Source: Verrucomicrobiota bacterium
GTDB taxonomy: Bacteria > Verrucomicrobiota > Verrucomicrobiia > Limisphaerales > JAEYXS01
Assembly: GCA_023431185.1 (NCBI GenBank)
Contig: JAEYXS010000076.1
Location: forward strand, 62,001-126,000
Length of the DNA: 64,000 nt
Direction: 5' to 3'
A program made the translations under genes and the position numbers. Below, piece after piece: positions 1 through 15,000 of this stretch (position 1 is its first letter; the number at the start of each line of letters is the position of its first letter). The notes beneath the pieces were generated by a model, which saw only the letters and a program-made list of their open reading frames with translations, was not told where the DNA came from and did not search any database.

Positions 1-3000
1 GAAGGCCAACTTCGTGCCCATGGCCACAGCCTTGATCTGGGTGTTCAAGCCAGCCGTGGCGAGCGAGGCATTCACATCATCCACCAAATGAGCCAACGTG
101 GTGTTATTGCCTACACCGTTCGTGCCGTCGTAAGCCAGGCTCAGGGCGAAGGCATCCGCCGAACCGTTCACCGACAAGTTGAAGCGCGCCACCTGGCCGC
201 TGGTCAGACCCAGCACGAAGTCCGAGATGGCCGCGCCACTGATCAGCGCCGCCGTGCCGAACTGATAAGCGAAGTCCGTGATATCATTGCGATGCGGGCG
301 TTCCGTCTGGTCGGTCAGGATCGCATTACCGGACAGGAACTCGACGATATCATCGCCCGGACCCGCATCCACCCAGACCGTCTTCTGGACCGTCGGACCG
401 ACCGTGATCTTGTCGTTGCCACCTAACGAATCGACGATGATCGCGATGAAGTCTCCTTCCGGCGGCAGGAGGTTCGCTTCCATCTGCTGCTGCGAGTACT
501 GCAAGCGGGCAGCGGACTGCTGGTCACCTGCCGGTGTGCCGGTCTTGGCCTGTTCACGCAGCGCGGTGAAGTCCATGTAGCTGTCCACCGGGTTCCAGAT
601 CGGATTGCCGTTGCTGTCGGTGGCGTTGAAGTTCAGCTTCACCTGCGCGGCGAACGTGAAGTTGCCGTTGTTGTTCGTCAGACGCGTGATGAGGTGCAGG
701 TCCTGGAAGATGCCTGGCTCGGTCACGAAGTCCACGTTGATGACATCATCCGCATTCGTGCCGCGATAGTACCAGACCTTGTCCGTCTCGCGGGCGTAAT
801 TCTTCCAGTCGTCACCCGAGAGACCGCCATCCAGCGATTCGAACGTCGTGCCGTCCGCACGGAACAAGGTGTCCTCACCGCCGTTGCCATACATGAAGTC
901 GAGGCCGTTGCCACCGTAGAGCAGATCGTTGTTCGTGCCACCCAACATGCGGTTCAGGCCCGTATCGATGAGGTTGTAGCGGCCATTGCCGTCATGGTTG
1001 TGGTATTGGCCCGTGTTTGGATCCACAAACACACCGAACTGCGAAATGAACTTGATGCTGGTGGTCAGCGAGCGGAACACCAGCTTGCCCGTAGTCTGCT
1101 CGGCCACCACCTGGCCAGCCAGTGCGGTCGCTGCGATCTTCGTATTGATGAGCGTCACCAACTGCGCCAGAGAGGTGAACGTCGCCGTCTCAGTGTCATC
1201 GATCAGGATGGTGCCGCTGATATTGTTGTTCCGCAGCGTGATGGAACCGCCCGTAGCCGTGGTGATGCGGCCGTTCGCCGGAGCTGCCGCCGTGCCCGTC
1301 AGCACACCGTTCGTGGAGACCGTGCCCGCCGTGAACTTCCAGGAATCGGTCGCTGCACCCGTCAGGTTCGCCGAGATGGCCGTGATGCTCAAGGTCGTGC
1401 CCAACGTAGAGAAGGCGATGCGGTTGAGCTTGATGCCATTGCTGTCCGTCACACGCGAGGCGATCACGATGCCGGTCAGACCGGCGTCATCCAACGCCTC
1501 GTTGATGTCGGCCACCAGGTCGTCCACGTTCAGGTTCGGGTTGGCCGCCACATTTGCCGTACCATCCGTGGCGCTGGCGCGGACGATGACATTCACCGGC
1601 AGACCGTTGCCGATCACCAAGGCGAAGTGTGCATCGCTGGTCAGGATGCCGGTCGTCGGCACATCTGCCGTGGAGATGATCTGCGCGATGCGGTTGCCTG
1701 TTGTCACTGCCGCCATCAACTGATCGGTGAACTTCAGTTCCGCGATCGCTGCATCATTGATGCCACCGATGTTCGGGTCAATCGGCCAGGCATACAGGCG
1801 GTTGATGCCCTGACCACCGATCAAGTCGTCGTTGCCTTCGCCACCGAACAACCAGTCATCATCCGAGATCAGGCCCTGACCCGGACCACCATCACCGAAG
1901 AGACGGTCATCACCGGCGAAGCCGTAGATCGTGTCACTGCCGAAACCACCGTCCATACGATCGCGGCCCGCAGAACCCAGCAGCGTGTCATTGCCCGGAC
2001 CACCATCGATCACCACTGCCCAATCATTGCTGCGCTCGCTCAGGTCAGACAGATCCACGGCGCTCGCACCCGGCAAGAAGCCCAGTACGTCATTGCCACC
2101 CAAGCCGGAGATGCGGAATTGCTCGATGGCCGGACGGCCTTGGCTGTCGCGCCAGCCCGTGATCGCCACGCGGTGTTGACCGCCCGTGTTCACCACACCT
2201 TCATTCGGCCAGTTGTCGAACGTGATATCCGTCACGCCACCCAGGTAGAAGTCGATCACTAGGAACGTGGAACCCGTCTGCGTCGTGTCGCCCACCGCGA
2301 AGCCCAGATAAGTTTCTGCGTAAGCATTGGCATTCGTGACGCTGAACACCGCATCGCCGCCTTCACCACGAGTGATCAGCGCGATCCGCGATCCGCGACG
2401 GGCCGCTTCCACATGGCCATTCAGGGCCGTGGCCGCGATGGCGCTGTTGATGGCCTGCACCGCAGCGTCGATGTTAACCGACATCGGCGCAATGATTGTG
2501 ATGGTCGGCAAGCCCGCCAGCGAGATGTCGAACTGCGCCGTGCCACCCGTCAGACCGTTCAAGGGCACATCCTTCGTGCCAAGGATCACCGTCTCCTCGG
2601 AGAAGAGAATCGTGTCGCGGTTGTCCGTGCCTTCGATGAGCAGGATATCCGTCGCGTTGTCGTCCAGCGTATCCGACTGGAAGTTATTGCCGAAGTGGCC
2701 ATCGAACACGTCACCGAAGAACTGATAGTTCGGATCCGTATCCAGCACGATCATGTCGATGCCGCTGCCACCATACATCGTGTCGTTGCCCTCCTGGCCT
2801 TGCAGCCAGTCGGAGTCAGAACCGCCCCACAGGAAGTCATTGCCACCACCACCCAGCAACTGGTCTTCACCCGTGCCGCCGTAGATATGGTCGTCGCCAC
2901 CCAGCGTATCCGCATTCGGGTTCACCGCATAAGTGCGGGTATACAGCCAGTCACCATGGATGAACTCAGCACCGCTGTCACCGAACAGGATGTCACGGCG

Positions 3001-6000
3001 GATGCTGCCATACAGCCAGTCATTGCCTGCACCACCGTGCATTTCACTGCCGTATTTGAGCGTTTCCGCCTGCAACTCGGCCTGCGTCGAGGAACCCGTC
3101 GTATGCGCATAGGCATACATGAAGTCGATATCATTACCGCCCCACATGCGCTCACCACGCAGCGAGTTAGGACCGCCATCCGCGAACATCCGGTCGCTGC
3201 CGTTGCCACCATACATCTGATCGCGGCCCGCCAGCGTCTCTGCGTATGCGAAGCTGCCGTCCAGCGCGAAGTCACCACGCATGATGTCATCGTTATCGCC
3301 ACCCAACATGACATCATCACCAGCACCACCCAGCAGGTAATCGTTATTCACACCGGCATCCAGATAGTCGTCGCCCAGACCGCCCTCGAGGCCGTCGATA
3401 TCCCCACCACCGAACAACCAGTCAGAATCCGCACCACCCAGCAGGATGTCCTGGCCGTCCGTTGAATCACCTTGCACGGATTCACCGTTCAACACCAACG
3501 GCGTCAACAACGGCGGGGTATAGCCGCTCGGATGAGCTGCTTCAGCCGCGGCCCAACCCGGAGGCACACCCAGCTTCGTGGCGCGCTCGGCGACGCTGCT
3601 CCAGCGGAAGTTCGTTTCCGCTATCGCCATCGTACCGCCCCACATCACATCCATCCCGGCTTCACCGATCAACAGGTCATTGCCCAAGCCACCCACCAGC
3701 AAGTCGTCACCCGAACCACCGAGCATGATGTCATTACCACCACCACCGTGAATGTCATCCGCACCGCCAAAGCCCGTATCAATCGATTCAATGCCGTCAA
3801 AGGCCGCCGTCTGCATGAACGTGCTCTGGCTCAACAGCATGACGGACGGGAAGGCCGCGATCTTGGCCAGCGTGATGCGGGCGCTGTCACCCACTATCAC
3901 ATCGATGCTCAGATCCATGTCACCACCGATCAGCGTATCATTGCCATGACCGCCGATGATGATGTCCGCACCGCGGTTGACCTCGTCGGTGATATCCGTC
4001 AAGCCATACAGCGCCACATAATCGCGCACGATCACACCGTTGATGACGACCTGACCGGCCACGTCGATGTAATCATCACCGCCGTATTCAGGGAACAGGC
4101 TCTCGATCATCACGACGTTGCCCAGGCTGTCGTAATCGATATGGGCACTGTCACCGAAGAGGATGTCGTCGCCACCAGCACCAGCGATGATATCGCCACC
4201 TACGCCGATGGCGTCATTACCGCCCGAGCCGCCGATGATGATATCCGCCAAGGATGTGCCCGTGATGCGGTCACGACCACCATACTGCGGATCGATCGAA
4301 TACAGGTCGCGATCAGCCGAATTCATCGGCATGCGACCGTTATCACCGAAGATGCGATGGGCGATCGCTTCCAAGCCGGCATCAATGACATCATCACCAC
4401 TACCGCCGAAGATGACATCATTTCCGATCGCACCTGCCGCATTGGCCAACAGACCATCCAGCGACATGTAATCGATGTAATCGTTGCCGCCGTACTGAGC
4501 CTCATGCGTACGGATCTCGGTGATGATACCGGCTGAATTGCGGTCCACATAGCCACCGTCACCCAGCAGGATGTCATCCCCCGCATTACCGTAGATGATG
4601 TCATCGCCTGTGCCGCCCATGATGGTGTCAGCACCGGCGCTGCCGTAGATCTTGTCGTTACCGCCATAGAGGCCGTCCGTCGTATAGATGTCGTTGACGT
4701 CAGCCAGTCCGCTATCGGGTTGGATGACCGGTGTGCCGCCCGCGATGATGCCGTTGTCACCGATCATCAGATCGCCTTCCACCGCCGAGCCGCCATAGAT
4801 CTCGTCATCACCACTGCCACCGAAGATCACATCTGCACCGGCAAAGTCATTGAGGTCGATGATGTCGTCACCGCCGACCTCCGGATTCCGGGTCTCAACG
4901 CGCGTGATGGCATAAGCCGCGGTGCGATATACGTAACCGTTGTCACCCAGGATGATGTCATTGCCGGCCCCGCCACGCAGCGTGTCATTGCCCGAACCAC
5001 CCAACACGATGTCATCACCCAAGCCGCCATCGATCGTGTCATCGCCACCTGTCAACGGAGCGGTCGTGGCCACATCGTAGGCGAAGGCATCGCCCGTATT
5101 GAAGTAAACTGCACCGTTGTCACCCAGGAGGATGTCGGTAGCGGTATCCGCCATACCACCAAAGATCTGATCATTGCCGGCACCGCCCATGATGACATCC
5201 GCACCCGCAGAGTTGCTCGCATCGATGACATCGTCACCACCGTAAGCCTCATCCTTGCTAATGATGCTGACCACCACCGTAGTGCTCGTGCGGCTAATGT
5301 AACCACCGTCACCCAGGATGAAGTCATCCCCTGCTCCACCCGTGATCGTGTCACCCAACGAACCGGCGACATCCAGGCCACCGGAGCCGCCCAAGATGTA
5401 ATCCACGCCCAGGCCACCAGTGATGATATCGCGACCACCGAACGTCGGCTGCCAGGTATAGATGTCGTAAGCCTCACCCGGCAGTGCATTCGGGTCGTTC
5501 AGGATCACGACACCGTTGTCACCGATCAGGATGTTGGAAGCCGTATCCGTGATGCCGCCATTGAGGATGTCATTGCCCGTGCCGCCGATAAGGATATCCA
5601 AGCCATCAGAGCCGGTCGCATCGATGGTGTCGTTACCATCATTCAAGTTGTTGGAGGAAGTCACGCGGACCACCTGACCGTTCACGATCGTAGTCCAGCC
5701 ACCATCACCCACCACTACATCCTCACCCAAACCGCCGGAGAGCTGATCATCGAAAGCGCCACCGAACAGCACATCATTGCCCGCCTCGCCGAAGATCTGG
5801 TCATTGGCACCGATGCCGTCATTCGGCGTGGCCACCAGCGTGAGCGCGTAAGCCGAGTTCCGCATGATGCTGCCGGAGTCACCCAGCAACACATCGTGAC
5901 CGAAGCCGCCAAAGATCGAGTCACTGTCGGCATCGCCGCTCAGGATGTCATTGCCGCTGCCGCCTTTCAGCGTATCCGCACCTTCATCGCCCCAAGCCGC

Positions 6001-9000
6001 CACACCCACCGTCGTGGCCGTCGCATCGATCAAGTCGTTGCCTGTCTGGCCGCGGACCACCAGATACTTCGGCAACGCGTCCGTGATATAAACATTGTCA
6101 TGGCCCGTGCCGGAGTAAACCGCCGTCACCTCGATATGATCCGCACGGGTGCTGGCGATCGTGATAGTGTTACCACCCGTGCCGCCACGGATCAGGATGC
6201 CATTGGAGAAGGATTCCGTGGCGATGGAATACACGCTCTCGTAGTAACCGCCGGTGGCCTCATACCAGATCGTGCCCGGCGCCATGCCCGCGATGGAGTT
6301 GCGGTTGATGACGACGTTCGTGTCTGGATCCGAATCATTCTGATCGCTGACCGTCAGACGGTTCTGTGTGCCACCTTGGGCATCCACACGCAACGTGCCC
6401 TGGATCTGATCCAGCGAGAAATAGTTCGAGTAAACATTGATGATGTCGTTACCACCACCAGCGTTCAGATACGTTTCACCACGGGTGCTGCGGACTGTGA
6501 AGTAATCCGTGCCCGCACCTAGGTTCACATCCACGCGTTCGAGGTTCACGTAGTTGATGCCATCCGGCAGACCGATGCCTTCGATGCGCACGAACTGGCC
6601 GCCTGTGGTGATCGGGTCGGCATCCGTGTAGTAAGCCTGCTCACCGCCGGTGTAGCGGACGGCTTCATTGCCGAGGTAGAGCTTCTGCTCGCCACCCAGA
6701 TAGGTCACCGCTTCAAAGTCATCCAACGAGTAAGGTCCGACACCCACACCCGTCTTCAGGCGATAGACCTGCTCACCACGTGCGTGATAGATAGTCTTGC
6801 CACGGGAGTTCACGGTCGAACTGTAGAGCAGCACATTACCGTTCTCATCCAGCTTCAGGTTGCCCGAGGAATCCACCTGCGGCTGACCGATCTGGACCGC
6901 CTCGTCACCGAAGTAGAGTTTGGCATCGCCCGCGGCGTGCTTGGCCAGCGTGGAGATGACCAGTGCCACCTTGACCGCACCGGTGATGCTGGCATTGGCA
7001 TTCAGCGTGATGGTGTCATTGGTCGCATTGACCGTGAACTGGTTGCTGGCCAGGCGGAAGATCTTCGTGCCCTGATAGACCACCACTCCCACAATGTCAT
7101 TGGACTTCAGATCGTAGCTGAAGCCCGGCAGCGTGCTGAGTTGCAGCACCGCCCCACCCGTCATGTTGATGCTGGTGAAGGTCGGTGCTTCATATGCGGT
7201 GCCCAGTTCAACCTGTCCGCCCAACTTGCTGATGAGGTTATACACCAGTTCGCGGCGATTATGGATGAAGGCCTGGCCACCGGAGTGCAGGAACGGCACA
7301 TTGCCCGGGTTCATCACCGCATTGCCCAGTTCGTCATAGACCTGCTCGCCACCCAGGTAACGCTTGATGTCACCGCTCAGATGGATGACCGGATCACCGG
7401 CGAAGTGCAGCACCGGATCATTGGCCTGATGCAGACGAGGATTGCCGTTGATGTCATACAACGGCAGATGTGTGAACACATCATACATCTGCTCGCCGCC
7501 CGCATACTTGAGCGCCAGGCCCGTGAACGGATCGATGACCGCTTCGCCGCCCAGGTAATACTTGGCCGTTGGGTTGTTGTTATTGTAACCCGCGTGGAAC
7601 TGGATCTTGCCACCGGCATCCAGCACGTAGATCGGCGCCCAGTAATTGTCCATCTGGCCGACCACCGAACCGTTGTTCGCCGTATCCGTGACGATCAGGC
7701 GGTCATTGCCGCCAGTGGCCGTGGAATAGACATCCTGCGTGCGCAGCCACGGCATCAACACGCTCTGGTTCACCGGGATCAAGGACGGAGCCACCGCCGC
7801 ATAAGTGATGGTGCGGTTGTTCGAGAGATTCGTCGAACGATCCGAGGCCGGGACACTGGTCAACGCGCTATTCGGTCCGCCCGTGACTGCCGTCAGATTC
7901 GCGCCGCTGGTGTTATACAACACGCCCGGGAAGCCCGAAGCATACGGCCCGCGATTGATGATGCCGATGGCATCGAGATCAAAACCGCCCGAGGAACTAT
8001 CCGTGCCCACGATGCGGATATACCGTGCCCAAGCCACACCCGCCGCGGACAGATCATAGGAGCGGGCATAGGCCATGTTCGTGAAGGCTTCATCACCCAC
8101 CACGCGGATGCCGAAGAACTCGCTCGACTTCACGCTCAACCAGGTCGTGCCGTCCTGGCTGACCTGCACGTCGATCTTGTTGAACTCGACGATGCCATCC
8201 AGGTCTTCATACACCGTGAAGTCCCAACCCGGACGGTTCACCACCAGCGTGGCGTCATCCACCCGGTTGCCCTGCTCATCGATATAGATCGGCGTGCCCG
8301 TCGTGAAGTTCGTGATCAACGACTTCTTCGGCTTCACCACCGGATACAATTGCGACTGCGGGATGACCTGCTTCGTCTGGCTGGCCGAAGACCAAGACAA
8401 CGAGGCCACTGCGCCACCGTCATCCTCGAAGTATTCCATGCGGATCTCGTAGATGCCGCCCGCATTCAGCGTGATGGTGCCTGAGTTCTCGGTCGGAGCA
8501 TGCTCGGTCCAGTTGTCAATGATGAGCTGGCCATTTACCCACAGACGCACGCCGTCATCGGATACTGTGTAGAAGGTATAGGTCTGCGAATACAACGGCT
8601 GCACCGAGCCGCTCCAGCGGACCGAGAACGTGTCCTGATCAACCGACGGATGCGCCTGACCGCCACCCCAATTGAAGTTCACCGTTCCGTCCGTCTGCGT
8701 ATAACGCGGTCCGGTGAAGTTGATATTGTTGTAATACTCGGCATACAGGCCCGTGCCCGTATTGTTGAAGAAGATCTCTTTGCCTTCGCTGTTCAGATAG
8801 ACCGGCAATGCACCCGCAGTGCCTTGCGTCACCGTCAGGATCACCGGGATGCCCGTGTTCACCAGCGTTTCGGCTCCATCCGCATCATAGAAGACAAGAC
8901 GGCTCGCCGAATCACGTTTCTGGATGCCATACTTCTGCACGCCGTATTCCTGGACCAGATTTTCCTTCACCGTGCCATCCGCATTCAACACCACGGCGCG

Positions 9001-12000
9001 CAGAGCGACATTGCCGGAATCATCCAGCAGGATCTTGCCAAGCTGCGGCAGCGAGTAGGTGCGCGTGCCTGCAGCGTCCGTATAGCTGAAGTTCTGCGCC
9101 TCGGAGTTCACGAAGACGCTCGGGGCATTGGCGATCAGTGTCAGGTAATCCGCCGAGCTGACCGGCAACGCCTGCTCTTGCACATCGCCATCACCATCGA
9201 ACGTGATGCGGGCACCGATGCGGTTCAGGCGGTTGCTCTCCTGCACTTCCAGCGTGTCATCACCCGCGCCGCCCATGACCAGGATGTCGCCGCTAACTTC
9301 CTCGATCTTCACATAGTCATTGCCGCCCGCACCCACGAGGATCGCCTTCACCGGCTGCAAAGTCGCCTGCACACCGGAACCGGTAGCCGCGAAGGTGAAG
9401 TGATCGTTGCCGTCAGAGAGACGCAGATCAATCGTTTCGATGCCGTCCAGCCAGACACCGTTATATACAACTGAATCCTGACCCACGCGACCAGCCTGCT
9501 GGCCGAGGCCTTCCAGGCTGCGATAGGTGTCAAACAGCAAGGCGTTCGTATCCAGGTCGCGATCTTGCGAGAAGACCGGGATACCCAGCGCATTCTCACC
9601 CGTCTGCACCATGCGCGGCGAAGAGCGAGTCACCAAACGCCCGGCCGCCGAGCTGCCATCCTGATTGTGGACGATCACTTGATCGCCTTCATCCTCGAAT
9701 TGGTCGCCACCCAATATGCGCAGCTTGCCCTGGATGCCGGAAAGATTGTTCAAGCCTTCCGCCACGAACACGAACGTCGGCGGATCGACTTCCACGGCCG
9801 GCGGCTGCACCAGCTTCGTGCGCTCTTCCAGTCGGCCGATCTGGTAGTTGGCCTGGAAGCTGGTGACGCGCACTTCCACCTTCGTCACCGGCAGGAAGAA
9901 GTTCCACGACAGGCGCTGATTGACTTGCAGGACCGCCGAGTTGATGTCGAACGCCGGGGCCTGGAAGTACGGGAAGATCGCGCGCCAGAGATTGAAGATC
10001 GCATTGACCTTGTTCGCCAGCACCTGACGCGCCGCCTGCTCGGCCGTGCCACCGATGCCCAAGGCGCTCAGGATGGTGCTCCAGAAGCCCATCTCAAAAG
10101 TGAAGGACAGGCCGCTCAGGTCGAGCGTGAAGTCTTCATACACCACTTCCGGCGGCAGCTGGATCTGGATGGCCGGCGGCGTGTAAGTATAGGACGGCGG
10201 ATCGAACACCAGCGGCGGCGGTGTGCCACCGATATGGATCGTGTCATCACCGGAACCGCCGACGATGGTCGTCTCGAACTCGGTGCTGGTGCTCAGCACA
10301 TAGATCTGGTCAGGTCCGCCACCGCCATCGACCTCGATCGCCTCGATGTTCGAGAAGTTCACGATGCGGCCCGCACCGGCGATATACGTATTCGTCACGA
10401 TGAACGTATCACCGATCGGCGTGCCCACGATGACGATGGTGTCGATGCCCGTGCCGCCATTGATCTCCACCGGCGCATTCTGCAGGTAGTCGTAGCGGTT
10501 CATGCCCGCGCCACCGAACAGCGAAGACAGGTTCGTAACTTCATCGGGGTTGTCCAAGTTCTCGCGCAGCACGAGGAACGTCTTCAGCAGGAAGCGGTCG
10601 TTGCCCGCACCACCGTGCAGATACAGCTTGGCCCGGTTGTGGTTGACCTCGAAACGGTCGTTCTGACCTTCACCCAGCACATACAACGGCGCGGAGTTAC
10701 CGTGCGTCATGTTCTCCGTATCCGCCACTGGCACACCATCCGGGTATTCGAGGTTGCGGTTGCCCGTATCCGGGATCAACGGCACGGTGCCGATGATGAT
10801 CTCGTCATCACCACCACCCATGTTCACGAGGGTGACCGTGACGGTGTCGTTGGACAGCACGCGGTCATTGCCGCCGTAGGTCTGGATGAACACGCGCTCA
10901 ACCTGCTTGTAGATAAGCGTATCGCGGTCAGCGGAGGAGAGATCACCCATCGTGACCGTGCCGGAACGGAAGGCACCCGCACCGGCCGCATCCAGCGTGA
11001 TGATGTCCGGCAGGTTCGTGCCGTTCACCAGCAGCATATCCACACCCACACCCATGCCCGTGTCATTGATCGTCACACGCGCCCCGCCCGTGCCGGTCAG
11101 CGTGATGATGTAAAATTCCGGACCGGAAGACTCATTTGTGCGGTTGTCCAGCGTGGCGATACCAGACCAGCCGGTCACTGTGATGTTGCTGGTGCCCACC
11201 GTCACCACACCGTCAACATCACCGATCACCATCGTATTATTCGTGCTGCCACCGGTCAGGATGGCCGCTTCGAACAGGAAGTTCAGATTTTCCACCACAC
11301 CGCCGCTGGCATAACGGTCACCACGGGTATGGATTGCCAGATCGGGATCATCCAGCTTCACCGCCGCCTGCAGGACGCTCTCTTCCACGTAGGATTCCGC
11401 ATCCTCGAAGTCACCTGTGCCCGTGTTCGCGAGGATACGGCCCGCGATGAACGTGCTGTCCGTCAGCGTCATGTCGAGGTCGAAGCTCTCGATCAGGGTA
11501 TCCGTGCCACCCGCATCCGCGAAGGTATCCAAGCCCAGGCCACCCGTGAACTTGTCGTTACCCAGACCACCATCCAGCGCGTCATTGAATGGTGAACCGA
11601 CCAGCTCATCGTTGCCTCCCGCACCCTCGAAGGTCATCGCCACAGCATCGCGCACGGAGAACCCGGCTTCCACCACCCCCAGCGCGGTGGCATTGATCAA
11701 GTCATCGCCACCCTCAGCCTTGATGGTCATCCGATCACCCTCAGCGCGCACGCTGTTGGTGATGGTGACATCATACGCGTTCTGACGGTTCACGCGGACA
11801 TCCGTATAGACGTTACCGGTTGTGGTCGGATTCTCTGGTGTCAGGATGAAGCGGTCATTGCCGCTCGAGCCATAGATGATCAGCGTATCCTGCGCCTGAT
11901 CGTCCGAGCTGCTCAGGTTCGGCACCACGGAATCGCGGATGTCATCCGTCGTATCCGGGTCGCCATCCATATCCACCTTCTCGATACGTGTGCCGTTCTG

Positions 12001-15000
12001 CGTGACGCGCTTGCCGAAGTCCACCGTCAATGAGCCGAGGCCCTTGCCTGCCACATTGTTGATCGTGATATGGTCAGCACCCGAACCCGCATCGATCGTG
12101 GCATCTTCCAGACCGTGCGTGGTCAATGTCGTGTTGTTCGTCACGAAGTTGACCTGGCGGCTGTTCGTGCCGGCATTCACCACGATCGTGTCATTGCCCG
12201 TCGTGGCCGTATAAACCAGGAAGTCACGCTCACCGGCGGCGTCCTCGGCGAAGATCACGCTGCCCAGCGAGTTGCTGCTGATGCGTACCATGTCATTGCC
12301 CGCGCCCAGGTGGATGGTGTCGTTACCATTCGCCGTGATGATGTCATCACCGGCATCACCGTAGATCGTGTCGGAGGCGGAACCGCCGCTGATGGTGTCG
12401 TTACCATCACCACCACGGAGCAGAGCTGCCGTGCTGCCCGTGTAAGTGATGTAGTCATCGCCACCATCACCATTGATCAGAACAACATTCGGACTGCTGG
12501 ATTCGATGTAATCATCATCCGCCCCACCACGGATGGTTACCGGTCCCTTGCTGTGAACGATGATGACATCCTCACCCGCCCCACCATCGATGAAGACCGG
12601 GATCTTCACGCTGTCCGCGATGAAGATGTAGTCATTGCCGCTGCCCGCATTGGCCGTGAAGCTGTGGACATTCTCGTAAGTGTTGCTGCGGCCATAACCG
12701 GAAACACGGATCGTGCCGCTCAAGTTGTCACCCAGCAACTGCTCGACCACGATGGATTCGTTCGGCAGCGCCACCCCGTTCAGGATGCCCACATTGCGGG
12801 CACCACCACGCACATCACCCACGTTCGCTTCCAGTTCACCACCGGTCACCGGATCCCAAGCACGCATCTCGGTGATCACCGTGGCATCCGGTTTACCGGC
12901 CAGGAACACCGGTTCCGGCAATTGCAGGTAGCCGATGGTGAACCGGGCCGTCTTGCTGATGGTCACGAACAGAATCTTGATGCGCACCGTCACCGACAGG
13001 ACGATCGGCACTGTGCCGTAACCTTCCGCCTGGAAGCTGAAGCTCAAGCCGACGGAGGCCAGTGTCAGACCGAACACATAAGCCGACACGCTAGCGCTGC
13101 CGGACAGCAGGAAGCGATACATCTTATTGCCCGCTGTGTCCTGACCGATGATCAGCGAGCTGATCGTGAAGCTGAAGCGACCTTCCAGACCGAACGAACG
13201 TGAGCCCAGCAGCACATTGCCCGTGAGCGTGATGCTGAACTGGCCATCCGAGCTCAGGAAGATGCTGCCTTGCAGCACGAACACACCGAAGAAGTCAAAC
13301 GTCGCATTGGCATTCAGCGACCAGGCGCCATTGGCGATCACGATGGTGAAGCTCGCATCGAACTTGATGACCTCCAGCACACTGACCTGACCGTTCATCG
13401 AGAGCAGGAAGCCGGCGGCAACACCATTCCGGGTGATACCCGTCGTGTTCAGGTAGAGACGGCCGCCCGCCGAGATCTTGAACACCGCCGCATCTGCCGT
13501 AGCCTGCACTGCTAGATCCAGCACGATACCCGGATTATCATCGTAATAGACTGCCGCGAATCCACGCGCTTCAAAGGCCAGGAAGCCGATGAAGAAGCTC
13601 ACATTGAACTCGAGCTGGATCGATGTGCTGTTGATGCGGAACGTGACCGTGCCACTGCCTTGCGCGAAGCCGAGGAAGTTCACCGAACCGCTGATGCTGA
13701 TGCGGAAGCCACGCTCGATACTCACCGTTCCTTGGCCCGGAACGTTGAATGTCGCCACCGCCGTCGTGGTATTGAGATCCAGCACTGCCGAACCAGAGAA
13801 GCTCAGGCCAATATCCTGACCGAAGCTCGCATTCAAAGTCAGTGACAGGCGGGTCACCAAACCATTGCCATCGATCCGCAGCAGACCAGTCACTTCCAGT
13901 TCGCCGAACGGATCAAGCGACATGCGGGCGAAGGCGATGACTTCCAACTTGGTCGCTGTTAGCGTGAATTCAAAGTAACCATTGATCGTGAAGATGCCGC
14001 CCAAGTCCAGATCACCGCGCATCATCACCTTGAAGCCCTGCGTGATGCTCAACGTCACATCTTCCACGATCAGATTATTGCTTGCATCGCGCGCGAAGCC
14101 ATCGAAGCGACCATTAGCATCCTGATTGATCTTGAAGGTCTGCACCGTCTTGGCCGTGTCAAACGTATTGATCTCCAGCAGGAACTGGCCATTGAAGCTG
14201 GCACCCGGTATCTCGTTGCTGGCCAGCGTCAGGTGGACGCGGCCCACAATGCCCGGATTGGCGCCTACATAGACTTCAAAGTTCAACGTGCCCGTCAGCG
14301 AGCCCAGGAACGGTATGCGTGCGCCCACCGCACCGGTGACCACCAACCTTGCCCCTGCTCCGCTACCCGCCGCCTGTATCTGCAGGAAGCCGTTCAGCTC
14401 AAGGATCCCGCCGATTGTCAATTGCGCCTCGATCGTCACCGAGAAGTAAACTTCGGCAGCGCGCAGCGGATCTTTCGAACCATCCAGTTTCGGTGCGGAC
14501 TTGTAGATATTGATGGAGGTCGGCTCACTTGGCTCCAGCAACGGCAGGAAAGTCTCCGGAATCACGAAGATGTAATCCTGCATCGTCGTGTTGAACATGA
14601 TAGTCACTGATCCAGAGGCTGAGAAGATGCTGCCGATGTTCGGCAGACCGATATCAGCGCTGCCACCCACCTTCAGGAAGCCAGCCACACCCGGGTTCTC
14701 ACCTTCGCCCTCGCCGGTCACGATGACCAGGAATCCGGTCACATCACCGTAAGTGATCTGGTTGTCACCGATACCGAAGGACAGTTCGGCGGTCGCGAAC
14801 ACCTCGAAGCGGGTCGGGTCGATGCGCAGGTAGAAGCCACCATTCAGGCGGAACATGTCAGAATCCGTGCCCGGCGGGCGCAGGCGGAGCGAACCGGCGA
14901 GTTCCAGCACAAACGAGTAAGGTTGCAGCTCGAATGTCCGGGTGGCATCCGCACCATTTGCACCCAGACCAGGCAGCGTTAGAGTCTCGGTCTTCACCAA

